A stretch of 64,000 bases of DNA from positions 69,540,001 to 69,604,000 of the forward strand of contig JASDFA010000019.1 in assembly GCA_035772735.1 (NCBI GenBank), read 5' to 3'. Every line of letters starts with the position of its first letter. Within the stretch, counting starts at the first letter, position 1. A program made the position numbers and the translations under genes. The DNA comes from Datura wrightii (lineage: Eukaryota; Streptophyta; Magnoliopsida; Solanales; Solanaceae). This document shows positions 21,275 through 31,685 of the stretch, piece by piece. Below the pieces are notes generated by a model. It had not been told where the DNA came from. It did not search any database and saw nothing but the letters and a program-made list of their open reading frames with translations.

Positions 21275-22552
21275 CTAGGCCTGAAATAGGTGAGGGTATC
21301 TGGTTTTCATATCTTTCTCAGCCTCCCACATCATTTCTTCCCGATTTCTATTACGCCACAAAACTTTGACAGATACAACATCTTTAGTTCTCAGCCTGCG
21401 AATCTGTCTGTCTAGGATAGCTACGGGAACCTCTTCGTAGGCTAACCCCTCTGTGATCTGAACATCCTGGACTGGAACTACTGTAGAAGGGTCCCCTACG
21501 AACTTTCTTAACATAGAAACATGGAATACTGGGTGAACTAACGCTAATTCTGGAGGCAAATTTAACTCATATGCCACGCGGCCCATTCTTTGCCGAATTT
21601 GGTACGGCCCAATAAATCTGGGGCTAAGCTTGCCTTTCTTGCCAAACCTCATTACCCCTTTCATCGGGGATACTTTCAGATATACCCAGTCGTTTACCGA
21701 AAATTCTAGATTTCTGCGCCGTCTATCTACGTATGACTTCTGACGACTCTGAGCGGTCAGTAAACGTTCCCGGATAAGCTTTATCTTCTCTTCGGACTGC
21801 CGAACGATATCTGGGCCAACTAATGCTGATTCTCCTATCTCAAACCAGCCCACCGGCGATCTACACTTTCGCCCGTATAATGCCTCGAAAGGCGCCATCT
21901 GGATAGCTGAATGGTAGCTGTTATTATAAGAAAATTCGATTAACGAAAGATGTTCATCCCAGCTACCCCCAAAATCTAACACACACGCTCGTAGCATATC
22001 TTCGAGCGTCTGTATTGTACGTTCAGCTTGCACGTCTGTCTGAGGGTGGAATGCTGTGCTCAGATTAATCTGCATCCCCAGACCTTTCTGAAATGACTGC
22101 CAGAACCTAGCTGTAAACTGTGCCCCTCTGTCTGAAATGATAGATGTCGGCACTCCATGTAATCTAACTATTTCTCTGATATACAATTCGGCATAATCCT
22201 CAGCTGAGAAGGTAGCCCTTACTGGCAAGAAATGAGCTGATTTTGTCAGCCTATCAACTATTACCCAAATGGAATCATTTCTGCGTCTAGTACGGGGTAA
22301 CCCTGTTACGAAATCCATATTTATTGCTTCCCATTTCCACATAGGTATTGATATCTCTTGCGTCATACCACCCGGTTTCTGGTGCTCTGCTTTCACCTGC
22401 TGACAATTAGCACATCTAGATACGAATTCGGCTATTTCAGTTTTCATACCTGGCCACCAATAGATGTCTCTGATGTCGTGGTACATTTTCGTCGCCCCTA
22501 GATGGAGGGAATAGCGAGCGTAATGTACCTCGTGCATAATCTGCCCACGAAG
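21275..22552 (-). pseudogene. Tek-2 integrase with chromodomain-like tail
   Basis: Same frame as the upstream gag-pol, separated from it by a TGA at 22553-22555 (a Gly-type codon in relatives). The zinc-binding part starts about HEVHYARYSLHLGATKMYHD and ends CANCQQVKAEH. Catalytic core: Asp in INMDFVTGLPR, Asp in SIISDRGAQFTARFW, Glu in VQAERTIQTLED, so the D-D-E triad is intact. After FEIGESALVGPDIV and the GKLSPRFIGPYQI motif comes a tail with EEVPVAILDRQIRRLRTKDV, VSVKVLWRNR and EEMMWEAEKDMKTRYPHLF, the chromodomain-type end thought to steer chromovirus integration to heterochromatin (family knowledge). 420 residues from the first Met. Confidence 0.93.
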
Positions 22553-24178
22553 TCATGAGACATTCGGAACACAAAGGCGGCCCTTACAATGTAGCACATC
22601 ATCCTCGGTTATCTGAAAATCTGGCTCCTTACCTTTCTGAATTCTATCTCTGAGCTGGACTAAATCGGGATCCTCGTACTGTCGTTCTTTTACCTCTGCA
22701 ACTAACGATGATACTGCAAAATTCTGAATTACGGCCCCATTATCTCCTGTTTCCATTACTCGAACGGCTAGCCCAGCTAACTGATGAATTTCTTTAGCTA
22801 ATTTCTGTCTCTCGGGTCGCAAATACACCAAGCTCCCCATTGACTTTCGACTCAGAGCATCTGCTACAACATTAGCTTTTCCCGAATGGTACAGGATGTT
22901 CACATCATAATCCTTCAACAATTCTAACCAGCGACGTTGCCGCAGATTCAACTCCCTCTGAGTAAAAATGTACTGCATGCTCTTATGATCTGTATATATA
23001 TCAACATGGACGCCGTACAGATAATGCCTCCACATCTTCAAGGCATGAATTACTGCGGCCAACTCTAGATCATGGGTGGGGTAATTCTTCTCATGTTTCC
23101 TCAGCTGCCTGGAAGCATATGCAATTACTCTACCATGCTGCATCAAAACACATCCCAATCCGACACCTGATGCGTCGCAATAGACTGAATAACCTTCTGT
23201 GCCTTCCGGCAGTGCCAGTACTGGGGCGGAGGTTAATCTGTCTTTCAATTCCTGGAAACTCTGCTCACATGCCTCCGTCCACTGAAACTTTGCTGCTTTC
23301 TGTGTCAATTTAGTTAAAGGTGCTGCAATGGTTGAGAATCCCTCAACGAACCTCCGATAGTATCCTGCCAACCCCAGAAAGCTACGAACTTCAGTCGGGG
23401 TGGTAGGCCTAGGCCATGACTTAACTGCTTCTATCTTCTGTTTGTCTACCTGTATACCAGTATCTGAGACAATATGCCCTAAAAAGGCTACTGAGTTAAG
23501 CCAGAATTCACACTTAGAAAATTTTGCGTACAACTGGCGGTCCCTGAGGATCTGGAGCACTGTCCGCAAATGAGTCCGGTGATCTTCTTCGGAGCGAGAT
23601 TACACCAGAATATCATCAATGAATACTATCACGAACAAGTCCAGGAAGGGTCTAAAAATACTGTTCATCAGGTCCATAAAACCTGCTGGGGCATTTGTTA
23701 GCCCGAAGGACATAACCAGAAATTCAAAATGTCCATATCGGGTCCTGAATGCTGTCTTAGGGATATCCCTTTCACGTACTCGGACCTGGTGATATCCGGG
23801 CCGCAAATCAATCTTAGAAAAGTATCTGGCTCCCTGTAACTGATCAAATAAGTCATCAATTCTGGGAAGCGGATACTTGTTCTTTACTGTAACTTTATTG
23901 AGCTGCCGATAGTCTATGCACATTCGGAGCGAGCCATCTTTCTTTCTCATGAACAAGACTGGCGCACCCCACGGGGAAGTAATCAGCCTGATAAAACCTT
24001 TATCTAACAAGTCTTTCAACTGCTCCTTTAATTCTCTGAGTTCTGCAGGAGCCATACGATAAGGAGGTATTGATATTGGCTGAGTGCCTGGTAGCAAGTC
24101 AATAGCAAAGTCTATTTCCCTTTCTGGGGGAATACCAGGTAACTCATCAGGAAATACATCTGGGAATTCATTTACCAC
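22553..24178 (-). pseudogene. Tek-2 reverse transcriptase and RNase H, one internal stop
   Basis: RT begins with VNEFPDVFPDELPGIPPERE and includes KKDGSLRMCIDYRQLNKVTV, RYFSKIDLRPGYHQV, FLVMSFGLTNAP and the catalytic VFIDDILV at 23603-23626. The next codon is TAA (23600-23602) where relatives have Tyr; the frame continues with SRSEEDH. RNase H holds VYCDASGVGLGCVLMQ, THDLELAAVIHALKMWRHYL and DIYTDHKSMQYIF with catalytic acidic residues in place. The linker ends before the TGA at 22553-22555. Apart from the one-base nonsense change the domains look complete. Confidence 0.94.
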
Positions 24179-24217
24179 TGGGACAGACTGGAGGGTCGGA
24201 GATTCCGCTTGGACATC

Positions 24218-26059
24218 CTAAACTCTGACAAGATGGTAAATGCACCCCTTAGATATCAACTTTCTCGCCCGAAGGTAGGAAATAAACCTACCTTTTGGCG
24301 TCGCGGTGCTGCCCTTCCACTCCCGTACTGCCTCCCCCGGGAAGTGGAATCGGACCGTTTTAGTCCAGCATTCAACATTAGCAAAACATGGTACTAACCA
24401 GTCCATACCCATTATGGCATCGAAATCTATCATCTCTAACTCAACCAGATCTACTGTGGTCTGACGAGCAGCAACCTCTATTGTACACCCGCGGTAGATC
24501 CGACTAGCTGTGATAGAGTCACCGACGAGCGTAGATACTAAAAAGGGCTGCTGTAATGATTCTGGTACAATACTAAGCTTCCATGCCACAAATGGAGTAA
24601 TATAGGACAAAGTAGACCCTGGATCAATTAGCACATAAGCAGGGTGTGAGCAGATAGTTAGCATACCTGTCACAACATCAGGCGATGCCTCTGAATCTTG
24701 CCTCCCTGGTAAGGCATATGTGCGGCTTGGACCCGCACCTGTACTGGAGGCCCCTGATCTGCCTCGACCCCTGCCTGCTGAAACTGGGGGCCTGCGCCCA
24801 GTCGAGGATGCTGTAGCTCGTGATCCTGTTGATGCCCTATCTTGTCTGTCCCGGTCCTCATGACCTCTGGCTGGGCAATCTCTCATCAAATGGCCTTCTT
24901 GGCCACAAATATAGCATGCGGTGGAACCATACCTGCATGCTCCAGAATGGCGTCGACTATATATAGGACAAAGTGGTAGGCTATACCTACTCTGCTCCGC
25001 CCTCCTCTGTAACGGTGAATCTGCCGTCTGCGAACCTCTGCCAGCCTCTGACTGCCCCCTGCGGCTGAATCTACCTCCCTGTGACTGTGGCGGAGGCGGG
25101 GGCCTGGGCGGCCTGTCTGACAATCGTGGCCTGGGTCCTCCCCGGGCCTCTCTTTGTAACTCAGCTGGCCTATCCCGGTGACGCTGCTCCTGATTAACCC
25201 TACTGATTTCCCGATGTCGCTGTCTGATGCCCTCAATATTCTGGGTAAATGCCTGGATTCGGGAAATATCCATATCTTCTCGCAGTGTGGCCGTGATACA
25301 AGTCTCGACATACTCTGGGTTCAACCCCATAATAAAATGGTGCACTCTGGATGCCATGGTATCAACAAAAGCCGGTGCATATCGAGCCAAGGAGTCAAAC
25401 CGCAAGGAATATTCCTGAACACTCATGGCCCCCTGTTCCAGATGTAGGAACTGGTCTACCCGGGCCTGTCGAATCTCCCGCGGCAAATAGTGATCCAGAA
25501 AGGCTCCTGAAAAGCTGGACCAGGTAGGATGGGGAACATCTCTCCCTCGGGACCTCTCCCAGCTTTCATACCATAACACCGCAATATCTCGCAACCGAAA
25601 CGCGGCCAATTCAACTGACTCAGTAGGTGTAGCATGCATAACCCTGAAGATTCTCTGCATCTGATCCAGAAAATCCTGGGGGTCCTCGGTGCGGTCCGTG
25701 CCTGTAAACTGTAGGGGATTCAAGGCTAAGAACTCTCGGACCCTCGAACTACCGGGCCCTCCTAATGCTTCTGCAACTGTGGATGGCATTTGCTGCCGCT
25801 GAGTAGCCATCACCTGTTCTATCATAACTACAGCACTCCTAACTTCCTGATCGGAAGGCATCGGTATAGGGACTGCTGAAGATACTGTCGCTCCAAACGG
25901 CTCCTGACGTGGTGGAGACTGCTGAGGAGGCTGAGATGAAGCCTCTGTAGGGCCCTCTGATCGGGCTGTCTCCAAATGAGGGGGAGGCATCCTGCTGGTG
26001 CCCTCCCCTGCTGCAATGTCTAAGTTCCGACCTGTGACGGGATGGCGCAGGTCTGACAT
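24218..26059 (-). pseudogene. Tek-2 gag and protease
   Basis: Start chosen at the ATG at 26059 (MSDLRHPVTGRNLDI), because upstream codons back to 26203 look like leader. The capsid-like domain includes FLALNPLQFTGTDRTEDPQD, ELAAFRLRDIAVLWYESWER and FLDHYLPREIRQARVDQFLH. An R/P/Q-rich nucleocapsid region has one zinc knuckle CYICGQEGHLMRDC (24874-24916). Protease follows with VLIDPGSTLSYITPFVAWKL (active-site D-P-G-S, near 24609-24625) and VELEMIDFDAIMGMDWL. The frame ends at TAG 24218-24220; the same frame continues into RT. About 613 residues. Confidence 0.94.
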
Positions 26060-26272
26060 TATCTGTAGCCAAAGGACATAGTAAGATTTTAGGAATTCAA
26101 CCCTATACTGTACAGCTCTATAGCACGACTGAATCAGAATAAAAGACAACCATCCTATCATGCCTTGCAGCCTCCTACCCATAGTATGTGGTGCACAACA
26201 CATCCATGGACAGGACTCTACTTAGCACGGCTTGCAGACTCCCTGGGATACGACCTACTCTGATACCAAGTT
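26060..26272 (-). other. Tek-2 untranslated leader with tRNA-iMet primer site (26258-26268)
   Basis: On the - strand TGGTATCAGAG at 26268-26258 matches the 3' end of plant initiator tRNA-Met for 11 nt, four bases from the LTR end; the match then stops (GTAGG rather than CCAGG). Between it and the gag ATG is a leader of about 200 bases. Confidence 0.88.
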
Positions 26273-28855
26273 TGTCACACCCCGCCTTGGGGGGGGGTAC
26301 GACTGGCACCTGGTGCCCTTACTATGATCTGACCTGCTAGACTGTTAAGCCTGGGCGCGTCTGGCGCCTGGCTGGCTCTAACTCAGATTTCTGGAAACAA
26401 AGGGCTATATAACGGCTGTAAATATAGCCCCCGGCCCATTGGCCTATCGCCTGCTGTACCTGTCTTGGCAGCTAACCAGAAATATAGTAATTCAGGGAAA
26501 CCTATACGGGCCGACAAGGCCACCATGCTGTCTAGTTATCTTGCTGCTTAATCAAAAAGCATAAAAAGAAGCTACGTGACTGGCAAGGTCACTACTACTG
26601 ACAACTATGGCCTCACACGACCATCACAGAAGTAAGAAAGAGTAAAGACAACTATACTACTGCACGGCCCCACATGACCGGCTCATCTGACCACAGGGAT
26701 TTCATACAGAATGCAAGCCTCTAGGAATAGTAATAGAACTGATCGGGACAGGGCCCCGACCTACCCATTCTATATACAACAAAAGGAACTGAACTACACC
26801 TCAGAAATTCAGCCTCCGGATGACTGGAGCTGAATACTCATCCGCTGACAGGGAGTCACGTAGAATCGCCTGCTCGTCTAGGAGTACCTGCAGGCAAGTA
26901 ATGCAGCGCCCCACTGGGCGTCAGTACCACTGGTACTGAGTATGTAAAGCAACTGAAATAATATAACTGAAAACAACATCTGAAAGCAATAGTATGACTG
27001 ATGAAGCAGAAGTAGGAGGAATAAATTAACTGTCTGATGATGTAGATCGTACCTGTTCTTACTGATACCGAAGGAAGTAGGAATCATACCTGGAAGCGTA
27101 TCATTCAACTACCAACCCACTCGCGTCTAATATAACATGGCATAGTATACATAACATAACACAGCACATACAAACCTTACCCGGCCCCCATAAGCCGGGA
27201 GGTACAATCAACACAGAATCTATGCCCCTACCCCGGTCATCCCATCTCCTATAGTAGCTGTAAGCATCCTGCCGGTCCCTGGGTATGCACTTGGGCTCGC
27301 TGAGCCCCTGACTATAACTGTACCTGAGTCCGAAGGACTCTAAATCAACACCCCGGGCGTACCCGCTCGACGGGGGTGTATAAGGGCCGACCAAGGCACA
27401 ATATGGGGAAACTGGCATCCCATCTTCGTCCCCTTGCGGGATGGCATATCACTCCGTAGAGTGACGTATCCTCGTCCTCTGGCGGACGAGTCGATACAGC
27501 TATTAACCCTGGGCGGTCAGGGTTGCTAGGTAATCCAACCCCAATCAATACAACAGTCTCAACTAGTCATGTTGTCTGTGTATCTCATAAGCCAAAACTA
27601 ATAGGCATAAGGTATTATATAAATCATTTACTGGGATAATAATAGCAATCTGTAGGTGTCTGATACATGCTGAGACAGGTAAGTATAAACATGAATATAG
27701 TTCCCTGTCTAACTATACTGGGGCAAAGGCTATACAAGCGGGTGTTTCTGCTGAAGACTATGTTGTTCACTAGGTTTCTGTATTAACATGATTTCCTATT
27801 TCTAACATGCTTTCTAAACTATATACAGTTACTATTCTATATCTGGAATGCTTTAATGATGTTGTACTACCTTGCGAGGTCTCAGCTAAACACAACAATA
27901 TCTTGGCAGGGCATATTATATCACATACTGAATATACGGCCAATCTTAATCATTTATATTCGAATCTATATCATACGGATAGGTATCGTACACGTTACGG
28001 CCCAAAACTGCTCATATTGCACCAATGTTCAAAATACTACAATAATCAATTTCTGAACCTTCTACTGGTCTGTAAATTACTACACTGCTTCAATGTTACT
28101 CAACTTGCCGAGGAAACTTAACTTTACATACCTTATCTTTGAATATTCGTCCGTCGGATGAGGCTCGGCCGGTACTTCTACTATTTTCTCCCAACTGCAT
28201 TCATAAATACGTCAATCAATACTAAATACAACGTTATTGTAAAGAGCAATGTTACTTTCGATTTAATTTGTAGCCTAAACTTAGGCTTATCGAAAGACGG
28301 TCAAAAACTCGCTATTTTTCTGCGGCCCAGAAGGGAGAAATATTTACTTCTCAACTAGGAACACATAGACATAAGTTTGGAGCAATTCTACTTACTTTAG
28401 TTCGGCGGCTCGCCGATTCGTCGGCCGTATTTCGCAAAACTAACTCCGTAGAAATGCTCTCTGCTGCTAAATACCTTGGTATCTAGGATTAATTTGGGTT
28501 TGGGCAGCGTTTGGCAGCGTAATCGGACGAAAATTTTTAATTTCCCTTCGTTTTCCCTCTGCTCACTACGATTCTGGAAATTTTACTAAGTAAATAATGA
28601 CCTTAAACTGCAGTGGGGGCTTTATATACTTGGGCCTGGACAAGGGCAACGTGTCACGGAGCCATCGCGGAGGCCTCACCTCCGTGACACGCTGCCATCG
28701 CGGAGGGGCTCTGCCTTGGCTCCTCCTGCGATGGTTCGACGGGTTTCTTATACGATCTTTTCCCGGGCCTTTCCCTAGCACGTATGGCTTTCAAATATGC
28801 TTAACCAACGTGCGAATAGGTCATCTAAGTGCCGGGAATTCTACGGGGTATAACA
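26273..28855 (-). repeat. Tek-2 right LTR (5' LTR in element sense)
   Basis: 2583 bp, near-identical to 18426-21007. Contains TATA (28620-28628) and the CG-rich array (28645-28720). Changes between the copies are mostly single-base. Confidence 0.96.
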
Positions 28856-28860
28856 GATAC

Positions 28861-28933
28861 TTGGCTTACTTTATCCATTTTACTACTTGTTCGACCACGT
28901 GCACTTGCGTGTAGTTGCGAAACATCCCGAACA
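28861..28933 (+). repeat. Ath-2 3' LTR, last 73 bases
   Basis: TTGGCTTACTTTATCC...CCCGAACA equals 8608-8680 of the 5' LTR with a few changes. It is the tail of Ath-2 displaced by Tek-2, and ATAAC at 28934 closes Ath-2. Confidence 0.95.
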
Positions 28934-28938
28934 ATAAC

Positions 28939-29578
28939 CATAGCAGGATCACCCATGTACTTATTTAAAAGCGACACAAGAAACACTGGATGCACTGAAG
29001 GCAATTCCAAAGGCAACTCCAAATCATATGCTACCTTGCCAACCCGCTTACAATCCGGCACGAGCCAACATAATGGGGACTGAGTTTCCCTTTCTTTTCA
29101 AATCTTATCACTCCTTTCATGGGCGATACCTTCAAAAACTCCCAATCATCAACTTTAAACTCAAGCTCTCTCCTTCTCACGTCCGGATAGGACTTTTGGC
29201 GACTCTGAGATGTTTTCAACCTTTCCTTTATAAGTTAAACCTTCTCCATAGCCTCATGGACTGAATTTGGTCCAATCAACGCAACTTCACCGACTTCGAA
29301 CCAACCAATAGGCGATCTACATCTCCGCCCATAGAGAGCCTTAAATGGAGCCATCTAAATGCCGGAATGATAATTGTTGTTATATGTAAACTCAATGAGA
29401 GGTAAATGATCATCCCAACTACTTTTGAAATCAATCACACATGCCCTCAACATATCTTCAAGAGTATGAATGGTCCACACCGCCTGACCATCTGTTTACG
29501 GGTAAAATGTTGTGCTAAGCTTGACCTGAGTACCAAGTCTCTTTTGAAATGATCTCCAAAACTAGGAGGTAAACTGAG
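28939..29578 (-). pseudogene. Tek-1 integrase remnant (continuation of 7060-7271)
   Basis: On the - strand pieces such as KVAYDLELPLELPSVHPVFL, SRQKSYPDVRRRELEFKVDD and LKVSPMKGVIRFEKKGKLSP are the post-core part of a chromovirus integrase. Further right (29260-29570) the core is recognisable in broken form by comparison with Tek-3 at 42830-43150. Multiple stops and frameshifts. The remnant ends abruptly at about 29578. Confidence 0.85.
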
Positions 29579-29612
29579 TACTATTCACTCCCAATCGTAC
29601 GCAAGTGCACGT
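29579..29612. other. Deletion scar in Tek-1 replacing integrase N-terminus, RNase H and RT
   Basis: The sequence passes in about 35 bases from mid-integrase to the protease-RT linker. The filler contains TACGCAAGTGCACGTAC, which resembles the inner end of Athila LTRs (ACACGCAAGTGCACGTGG in the solo LTR at 9213-9230). Inferred: an Athila element may have inserted here and been deleted together with about 2.5 kb of pol. Confidence 0.45.
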
Positions 29613-31347
29613 ACAGGAACTGACTGGATAGTTGCAGTTTTGGACGTAGATTCCTTAACCCTAACTAGATGGTACATGCAACCCATAGAAATCATCTTTC
29701 TAGCCTTAAGGTAGGAAATTAAATGACCTATAGGCACAGCTGAACTACCTTTCCACTCTAGGACTGGCTCACCTAAAAATCAAAACTCTACCGCACGGGT
29801 TCCACAATTTATTGAGGCATAACATACATGTAGTCAATCCATGCCAAAGATAACGAGAAAATCAGTCATGGCTAGCTCTACTAAATATGTTGAGGTGACT
29901 TTCTGAAGGACTATGACAGGGCAAGTTTTATATACCCGTTGAGCTATAACTGAATCACCAAATGAAGTAGAGACTGAGAAGGGTTCTGATAAGATTTCGG
30001 GACTGACTCCGAAACTACTAGCAACATAGGGAGTCACGAAGGATAAGGTATCCCCTGGGTCTAACAATGCATATACATCAAAGTGGAATACTCGTAACAT
30101 ACCGGTGACCACATCTAGTGAAGTCTCCTGCTCCTAGTGAGATACAAAGGCATAAAACCTATTCTGGCACTGGCCACCACCTGCACTGGTGGATGCACCC
30201 TGTTGAGCTGGGAGTACTAATGGAGCTACCGAACTAGTGGCGGGTTCCAGCCTCTACAATGGCCCAATCTAGCAGCTGGGAAATCTCTGAGCATATGTTC
30301 GGGCTTCCTACACCCGAAAAAAGCACCTGTACCCACTAAGCACTGACTCGTGTGCCTCCAACCACACCTGTCATAAGCTAGAATACTGGGCTCCATAGAG
30401 CTGCTCCCCTAACCTTGAGAGCCTGATGCTCTTCCCTTCTGGTCGCGCCTAGATCTGGATGGCACACTCGCAGTTGACGGTGCTGGCGCTAATGATCTCT
30501 GGTGGGACTGTTGACGGTGCCCACCACCAGATCTCTGTTGGGAGAATCCAAAGCTATCAGTTCTAGCTCTATTAGCCTCTCTCTCCTGATCACTTACCTG
30601 CCCTGCCTCCATCTATTGGGCATACAAGAATATCTATGAGAAATTAATGTCCTGATGGAGCATCGCGGTTCGGAAATCTTTAACAAAATAATCTGTTATC
30701 CCATGCACGAATCGACTCACTAGAGCCCTATGGTCTGCCACCATCTCAGGTGCATATTTGGAAGGCGAGTGAACAGTAGAGTATACTCCGAACCGTCATG
30801 TTGTTTTGCCTCAAGTTCACAAATTCCACCACTTTGATTTACTTCATCTCTCGGGGAAAGAAATGATCTAGAAACGTGCTATGGAACTCATCCCAATCAA
30901 TGAGGCCCGATCCAACTATCCTGCTATCCTTCCATTACCTAAACCTGATATGTGCTACCCCTTTGAGTTGATAAGAGGCTAAATTTGTGCACTCCTCCTC
31001 GGTCACCCCCATGATTTGGGTGATTTTCTAAATTTCATTGATAAACTCGTAGAGGTCCTCGTCCACCTTCAACCCAAGGAACTCCAGAGGGTTCATCCTC
31101 AGAAACTCTTTGACCCTTGTCGTTGTCGCATTTCCATTCTGCGGGACATGCGCTATCGCCTGCTGGTTGACTTGGGCGGTCAAGGCCTGAGCCAACATTT
31201 GAATAGTAGCCCTAAACTCTGCATGGGCTACCTGCTCGGGTACATGATCCTTGGGGGCTCGTGGGGACTGCTGTGCCCATCCCCATTGCCATTCTCATGG
31301 CCATTTTTGTTTCCATTTCTTCTTTCGTTAACTCAAAGAGGAGGCAT
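29613..31347 (-). pseudogene. Tek-1 gag and protease remnants
   Basis: Protease lies at about 29834-30112 with ALLDPGDTLSFVTPYVASSF (D-P-G-D/T active site) and VELAMTDFLVIFGMD. The degenerate gag nucleocapsid piece at 30409-30612 is rich in S, R and Q; capsid-like wording from 30640 to 31260 is broken by stops. The probable gag start is the ATG at 31347-31345 (MPPL then a stop). Between 31348 and about 31520 lies leader sequence without a gene. Confidence 0.8.
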
Positions 31348-31519
31348 GATCCTGCAAATGCGTATAGCACTAGTTAGAAGGATAGAAAGACATTTCATCG
31401 CATGACATGGATCGTGAAAGAATGGAGCATTTCCTAAACATTTCGTAGCCTCTTCGTCATAAGTGTGGCATGCTTCACACCTATGAAAATGACTCTACAT
31501 AACATGGCTTTCAGACACC

Positions 31520-31613
31520 CTCGATGACATGGAACAAAGAACCCCGAGAGGATCCATGTCGACCCTTGACATGAACATGACAACTAGACTCAACATAATA
31601 ATATGGAATTCCA

Positions 31614-31685
<72 letters not shown>

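Larger units (their letters stand above)
18426..28855 (-). mobile_element. Tek-2: young, near-complete Tekay/Del chromovirus
   Basis: 10.4 kb with 2.58-kb LTRs (18426-21007 and 26273-28855), tRNA-iMet primer site, polypurine tract and a single - strand gag-pol frame (26059 to 21275) broken only by three stop codons. By eye about 45 differences separate the LTRs (near 2%), making it the youngest full element in the window. Long LTRs, iMet primer and a chromodomain tail fit Tekay/Del. It is not autonomous as it stands unless the stops are read through. Confidence 0.95.
7277..28933 (+). mobile_element. Ath-2: non-autonomous Athila retrotransposon (gag, protease, ORF2; no RT/RNH/INT)
   Basis: The 5' LTR is 7277-8680; a perfect 18-nt tRNA-Asp primer-binding site is 8687-8704; gag, protease and ORF2 follow on +; the 3' LTR starts at 17084 and ends at 28933, split by Tek-2. 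TSD is ATAAC. Between protease (ends about 12701) and the post-pol hairpin (12753) the usual 2.5-3 kb of reverse transcriptase, RNase H and integrase is missing, so the element must have moved with proteins from elsewhere or lost pol after insertion. By eye the two LTRs differ by about 50 sites in 1.4 kb (3-4%), many being C/T or G/A changes in the CG-rich array. An antisense solo LTR (9157-10585) interrupts gag. Confidence 0.92.

Noticed and set aside
24209..25447. Several + strand open frames opposite Tek-2 gag
   Set aside because: They are antisense shadows of the GC-rich gag-protease frame, which has all the recognisable motifs.
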